A stretch of DNA of 9,270 nt from an uncultured Desulfobulbaceae bacterium (GTDB lineage: Bacteria > Desulfobacterota > Desulfobulbia > Desulfobulbales > BM004). Position 1 is the first letter of the stretch, and each line of letters opens with the position of its first letter. A model generated the notes under the pieces. It had not been told where the DNA came from, did not search any database, and saw only the letters and a program-made list of their open reading frames with translations. A program made the translations under genes and the position numbers. Positions 6,529-9,270 of the stretch are shown piece after piece. The stretch lies in contig CAMYJP010000073.1 of the NCBI GenBank assembly GCA_947258675.1, positions 1 through 9,270 of the forward strand, read 5' to 3'.

Positions 6529-7155
6529 ATGAAAGCAAGCAAGTCTTATGATTTTTATTTGATTTTGGCTACCGCTATCGTGTTATTCATTATTTCATCA
6601 ATCTGTATATATGGAATGTTTTATTTTAAGTTGGCACAAATACAGCAGATGTCACCGGTTTTAAAAATCCAATACATGAATAGCATGAACAATGTAGTGG
6701 CTCCTTTTGTTATCAGTCTTATTCTGTTGCTGGGGATCTGCGTGCCGAAGCGTATTTTTTCTACAACCTGGCTTAACAGGTTTGCAATTATTTTAACTGC
6801 AGGGATAATCGCTGTCAGCTTTTTGTATACTATAAAAATAGGGCTTTTGGTGGTGCTGGTAGCCTCGCTCATTTTGCAGCTGCTGGTTCTGGTGATGGCT
6901 GTCTTAGGGAGCAGGCATCTTAATTTTGAAAAAAAAGGATATTGGGTTCGAGTTGGGTCGTCACTGATTCATTTGGGATTAATTTTATTTATTCTGGACC
7001 TGTTTCTCTATGATAAACAGGTTTATCATTTAATTTTATTCTGGATCACCACCATATCAACTGTAACTGGGATGCTGTTTTGTTTTTATGCAGAAAGTGT
7101 TGTACGTCTTTTTGGCAAGTTGATTAAAAAAGAGAATGAAATTGTGGAAGGATAA
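6529..7155 (+). CDS. Unrecognised six-TM membrane protein next to the CcsA-like gene
   Basis: I do not recognise a family. The 208-aa product is almost entirely hydrophobic with about six predicted membrane spans (roughly 9-32, 57-72, 84-101, 104-126, 142-161 and 165-190) and a short charged tail. There is no signal cleavage site or catalytic motif. Within the fifth span, VRVGSSLIHLGL (140-151) carries His148 in a setting that loosely recalls the 'HLG' helices of CcmF, so it may be a haem-binding or scaffold partner of the preceding CcsA-like protein, perhaps equivalent to a missing part of CcmF; this is inference from position and one weak motif. The ATG at 6529 has AGGGAG (6509-6514) 14 nt upstream, longer than ideal, but no better in-frame start exists. 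It appears to close the plus-strand cluster, ending 21 bp before the end of the convergent PilZ gene, with no clear terminator. Confidence 0.75.
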   Translation: MKASKSYDFYLILATAIVLFIISSICIYGMFYFKLAQIQQMSPVLKIQYMNSMNNVVAPFVISLILLLGICVPKRIFSTTWLNRFAIILTAGIIAVSFLYTIKIGLLVVLVASLILQLLVLVMAVLGSRHLNFEKKGYWVRVGSSLIHLGLILFILDLFLYDKQVYHLILFWITTISTVTGMLFCFYAESVVRLFGKLIKKENEIVEG

Positions 7156-7176
7156 TTGGAAGTTTTCTTCTGGGAA

Positions 7177-7557
7177 TTAATCAACAATCAGTCCTGGATT
7201 TTTTTCAAGTTCATCCATAATAGCATTCGGATCAGGGGAATTGTATGTCATAATATTCCTAAAATGATGGTAATCATGGATATCAATTGAATGAAATTTT
7301 ATGCCAGCGCCATCACCATCCAGTCGAAGGATGGTGCTTTTAATAGATATAGCAATTCCGGAAGCATCTGCGTGTGGAATGAGTTCAACAAGGCAGGATC
7401 CTTTTTTACGTTGACCTACCAATTCATTGCAATTGAAATAACATCCTCCGAAGCTGATATTTTTTGTTGCTCCGTTAAAGGTTTTACCATCAGGAAAGCG
7501 AATTTGAGCTTCGATCTCAAGCAAAATCCTGGTATGCTTTCTATGTCCTTTTTTCAT
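7177..7557 (-). CDS. PilZ-domain protein (probable c-di-GMP receptor)
   Basis: The 126-aa protein is a single PilZ domain of usual size. It has the two-part c-di-GMP binding signature: RKHTR (6-10), giving RxxxR with Arg6 and Arg10, and NISFGGC (33-39), giving the N/DxSxxG motif, followed by alternating beta strands ending at 'GAGIKFHSID'. All key residues for binding are present, so ligand binding is likely; the output is unknown because there is no second domain. The C-terminal 25 residues are acidic and extend past the barrel. It is the last gene of the minus-strand cluster, starting 24 bp after the diheme cytochrome stop codon. The ribosome site is weak: only GATAAG directly before the ATG. 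A regulatory role toward neighbouring redox genes cannot be inferred from position alone. Confidence 0.88.
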   Translation of the reverse strand: MKKGHRKHTRILLEIEAQIRFPDGKTFNGATKNISFGGCYFNCNELVGQRKKGSCLVELIPHADASGIAISIKSTILRLDGDGAGIKFHSIDIHDYHHFRNIMTYNSPDPNAIMDELEKNPGLIVD

Positions 7558-7581
7558 CTTATCACTAATCTTATCGCCAAA

Positions 7582-7866
7582 TCATTTAACCTGCTTTTTA
7601 TGACAGAAAAGGCATCGATATTTAGGTGGGTGATCTTCAGGGAGCGGGACTTCTCCGTCCGGTGAGTGACATTCGTCACATAATTTTTCAGCTTCTTTTT
7701 TATCCATTGTCATAAATTGATTGTGATTTTCATCGGTTGGGAGTTTCGCTGTGGTTTCTTCTGGAGCGCTCCAAAGAAAGAGAAAAAGTCCGGCACAAAT
7801 AACTACAAACGCGATATTATAAATCCAGGTTGTGTTTCTTTTTGATTCTTGAGGCTGTTGGGTCAT
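7582..7866 (-). CDS. Small membrane-anchored diheme cytochrome c
   Basis: The 94-aa product has a short polar N-terminus, one membrane span (about 14-32) and then a hydrophilic domain. That domain holds two haem c attachment motifs, CDECH (63-67) and CLFCH (85-89). With no signal cleavage site apparent, the span most likely anchors the domain on the periplasmic side, where haem is attached. The protein has only four His residues: His67 and His89 as proximal ligands, and His48 and His79 as candidates for distal ligands, so both haems could be bis-His low-spin electron carriers. I know no exact family; the HPPKYRCLFCH pattern resembles multihaem redox cytochromes. The ATG at 7866 has AAAGGA (7875-7880) at good spacing. 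It lies between a flavoprotein gene and a PilZ gene on the same strand. Electron transfer to or from the flavoprotein is possible but inferred. Confidence 0.85.
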   Translation of the reverse strand: MTQQPQESKRNTTWIYNIAFVVICAGLFLFLWSAPEETTAKLPTDENHNQFMTMDKKEAEKLCDECHSPDGEVPLPEDHPPKYRCLFCHKKQVK

Positions 7867-7925
7867 CTAAGTATCCTTTTAATATGTCAACAGGGTTCAT
7901 TTAATACAGAAAACGCAGAAAATTA

Positions 7926-7931
7926 ATTATA
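7926..7931 (-). promoter_or_regulatory. Possible -10 box upstream of the diheme cytochrome gene
   Basis: Minus-strand TATAAT is a perfect -10 in the 81-bp gap between the flavoprotein stop and the cytochrome start. No acceptable -35 lies 16-18 bp upstream, so this may be only chance in AT-rich DNA. If real, the cytochrome and PilZ genes could be transcribed separately from the flavoprotein. Confidence 0.22.
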
Positions 7932-7947
7932 GATTTATTTTGAGAAA

Positions 7948-8979
7948 TCAGTCGGCCATTTCCAGCTTGCTAACTGGTATTAATCCACTGCGCAGCCCCA
8001 TGGCCAATGTTTCCATGGTTAGAGAACAGAACATCTTATTTTTACCAGAAATTGACAATATCTGCCTGTGTTTTTGTTGTTTCCGAATCAGTCTGTTAAG
8101 TTTATCGGTTGTATGAAATGGATTAATTATAGTTTCTGCAGCAGCCACACCAGAGATAAGAGCAGGGTACATTCCTTCTCCGGTAAGTCCGGAAGCAAGT
8201 CCGGCAGCATCACCAACAAGCATAATATGACCAAAGCGCCAGCCGCGATAATCAAAATTGATTAACCCTGCTCTTGGTTTTAACCCCTCTAAATTAATAC
8301 CTTGTATATCAGCCCAAAAGTGAAAATTGTTCAGCATTTGGTTTGCAGTCAGGCTGCTGCCGTCAGTATAGACTCCAACTGACGCAAATCCAACGTAGGG
8401 AAAAATCCAGGCATAACCATTCCCGAACAGTTTCGTGTTGAGGTGCCACTCCATTTTTTCAAATTCACCATCAATCAGATAATGAATGCCAATCCCTTTT
8501 TGTTCTGAGGGGATTCGTAGATATTTTCTGACTATAGAATTACTGCCGTCTGCACCAACTAAATATCTATAATTGTATTGTTTGATTCCTCCATGTTTGC
8601 ATTTTGCTGTAATTGATTGATTAGTAACTTTTATAACATTTATGTTGGTTTTAAGAGCAACTCCTGCGTTTACCGCCTGTTCCAGCATCCATTTGCCAAG
8701 TTTTTCCCGAGAAATAGTAGAGATAATTGGTTCGATTGATTTAATCGTGATTTTTTGTTTGTTGGTCTTGATGGTTTGATGCTGAAAAGATCTATTAATT
8801 AAATTTCCTGGAACATGCTGAATCAGTCCTTTCCATGTAATACCGCCACCGCAGACTTTAGGGCCGACTTGACTGTTTTTTTCTAATACAAGTACTTTAA
8901 GACCCTGAAGGGCAAGAAGACGGGCACAGGCTAACCCCCCTGGCCCGGCTCCTATTACGATTGTGTGAAAGGACTGCAT
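7948..8979 (-). CDS. Geranylgeranyl-reductase-family FAD-dependent oxidoreductase
   Basis: This is a flavoprotein of the family that reduces double bonds in isoprenoid chains, such as geranylgeranyl lipids or menaquinone side chains. The N-terminal Rossmann motif VIGAGPGGLACA (8-19) binds FAD and ends at Glu33 (VLEK). The family-specific KVCGGGIT (41-48) matches the usual PCGGG loop. GDAAGLASGLTGEGMYPAL (256-274) is the second FAD contact and the best family marker. At 343 aa it is somewhat shorter than many members, which I recall as about 390-410 aa, with a reduced C-terminal part. The ATG at 8979 is the only sensible start, since the GxGxxG begins at residue 10, although no clear ribosome site precedes it. 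It leads the minus-strand cluster with a diheme cytochrome 81 bp downstream. The substrate cannot be told from sequence; menaquinone or membrane lipid is a guess. Confidence 0.87.
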   Translation of the reverse strand: MQSFHTIVIGAGPGGLACARLLALQGLKVLVLEKNSQVGPKVCGGGITWKGLIQHVPGNLINRSFQHQTIKTNKQKITIKSIEPIISTISREKLGKWMLEQAVNAGVALKTNINVIKVTNQSITAKCKHGGIKQYNYRYLVGADGSNSIVRKYLRIPSEQKGIGIHYLIDGEFEKMEWHLNTKLFGNGYAWIFPYVGFASVGVYTDGSSLTANQMLNNFHFWADIQGINLEGLKPRAGLINFDYRGWRFGHIMLVGDAAGLASGLTGEGMYPALISGVAAAETIINPFHTTDKLNRLIRKQQKHRQILSISGKNKMFCSLTMETLAMGLRSGLIPVSKLEMAD

Positions 8980-9270
8980 TGCGTATAAGGTTTTAATGAC
9001 TGATGCTGTAATTGAATGGAAAACCGGGAAGTTTTAGCTTCTATCTTGAAAAATTGACTTTTATAACACAATTTCAGTTGTATATAGCGCTTTTTCTGAA
9101 ATGTTCGCGAAGTATCAGGCCCAAGGCTTCTCGATTTAAGGGTATTTGGTTCGCTATTGCAAGGATTATTGGATAGAGAGAATGTATGTACATGATTAAA
9201 AGTATTTTTCATTAAATTTGCCATGTGAAGATGGTAGCATTTATAGGGAGTTTCAAGTATAACCATTTCG
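8980..9270. other. Apparently non-coding region upstream of the flavoprotein gene
   Basis: These 291 bp at the window edge show no credible gene. A minus-strand open frame (9266 to 8955) has no family features and runs into the flavoprotein gene. A plus-strand ATG at 9231 stays open to the edge, but 13 codons are too few to judge. The region contains a possible promoter (9060-9068) and the 8-bp palindrome TTCGCGAA near 9106. Confidence 0.5.
9060..9068 (-). promoter_or_regulatory. Possible extended -10 promoter for the flavoprotein gene
   Basis: On the minus strand TG-T-TATAAA (9060-9068) fits an extended -10 element, which can work without a good -35; none is seen at 16-18 bp. Transcription would begin near 9053 and give a leader of about 75 nt before the ATG at 8979. 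Confidence 0.35.

Noticed and set aside
7159..7170. GAAG-TTTT-CTTC as a terminator between the converging clusters
   Set aside because: A 4-bp stem without a following T-run is too weak.
7885..7890. Minus-strand TTGACA just upstream of the diheme cytochrome gene as a -35 box
   Set aside because: It ends 18 nt before the ATG, so the matching -10 would fall at or inside the start codon and the ribosome site would not be transcribed.
7922..8130. Repeated ATTAATTATAG (near 7922 and 8120)
   Set aside because: It is an 11-bp all-but-one A/T word in AT-rich DNA, with one copy inside a gene; most likely chance.
8955..9266. 103-codon open frame on the minus strand upstream of the flavoprotein gene
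   Set aside because: It shows no recognisable domain, its composition is unlike the neighbours, it has no ribosome site, and it overlaps the start of a well-supported gene by 25 bp.

Overview
The window looks like a chromosomal stretch of an AT-rich Gram-negative anaerobe, most likely a member of the Desulfobacterota (former Deltaproteobacteria). This rests on inference: an outer-membrane beta-barrel protein ending in Trp, a CcsA/CcmF-type cytochrome c assembly protein, a small membrane-anchored diheme cytochrome c, a PilZ protein and a geranylgeranyl-reductase-family flavoprotein occur together. No phage, transposon, CRISPR, tRNA or rRNA signal was seen, so most of this is ordinary core or near-core sequence.

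Layout. Positions 1-1181 (+) hold the 3' part of a TPR plus outer-membrane beta-barrel gene cut by the window edge. An AT-rich gap of about 410 bp follows, then greA (1594-2079, +). greA runs tail-to-tail, with a 19-bp overlap, into a TetR-family regulator on the minus strand (2061-2690) that closely resembles the Bacillus FadR type. Upstream of the regulator lie a strong minus-strand promoter and an 18-bp palindrome matching the Bacillus FadR box, placed at about the transcription start, which suggests autorepression.

A plus-strand cluster occupies 2986-7155. It begins with one open frame fusing PurD (GAR synthetase) to PurE (N5-CAIR mutase), followed with a 4-nt overlap by a TsaC/YrdC-type threonylcarbamoyl-AMP synthase, then a CcsA/CcmF-like haem-handling membrane protein and an unrecognised six-TM membrane protein. 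The first two genes are translationally coupled; the last two follow at 57 bp and 28 bp and may be co-transcribed.

A minus-strand cluster (8979 down to 7177) converges on it: a geranylgeranyl-reductase-family FAD protein, a 94-aa membrane-anchored diheme cytochrome c and a PilZ-domain protein. The cytochrome would need the kind of haem-attachment machinery that the opposing cluster appears to encode. The last 290 bp (8980-9270) look non-coding apart from a possible extended -10 promoter for the flavoprotein.

The points most worth a second look are the PurD-PurE fusion and its junction, the FadR-type operator/promoter with no fatty-acid genes nearby, the CcsA-like protein whose WWD motif lacks the usual Glu and is paired with an unknown membrane protein, and the minimal diheme cytochrome with exactly four His residues beside a flavin reductase.
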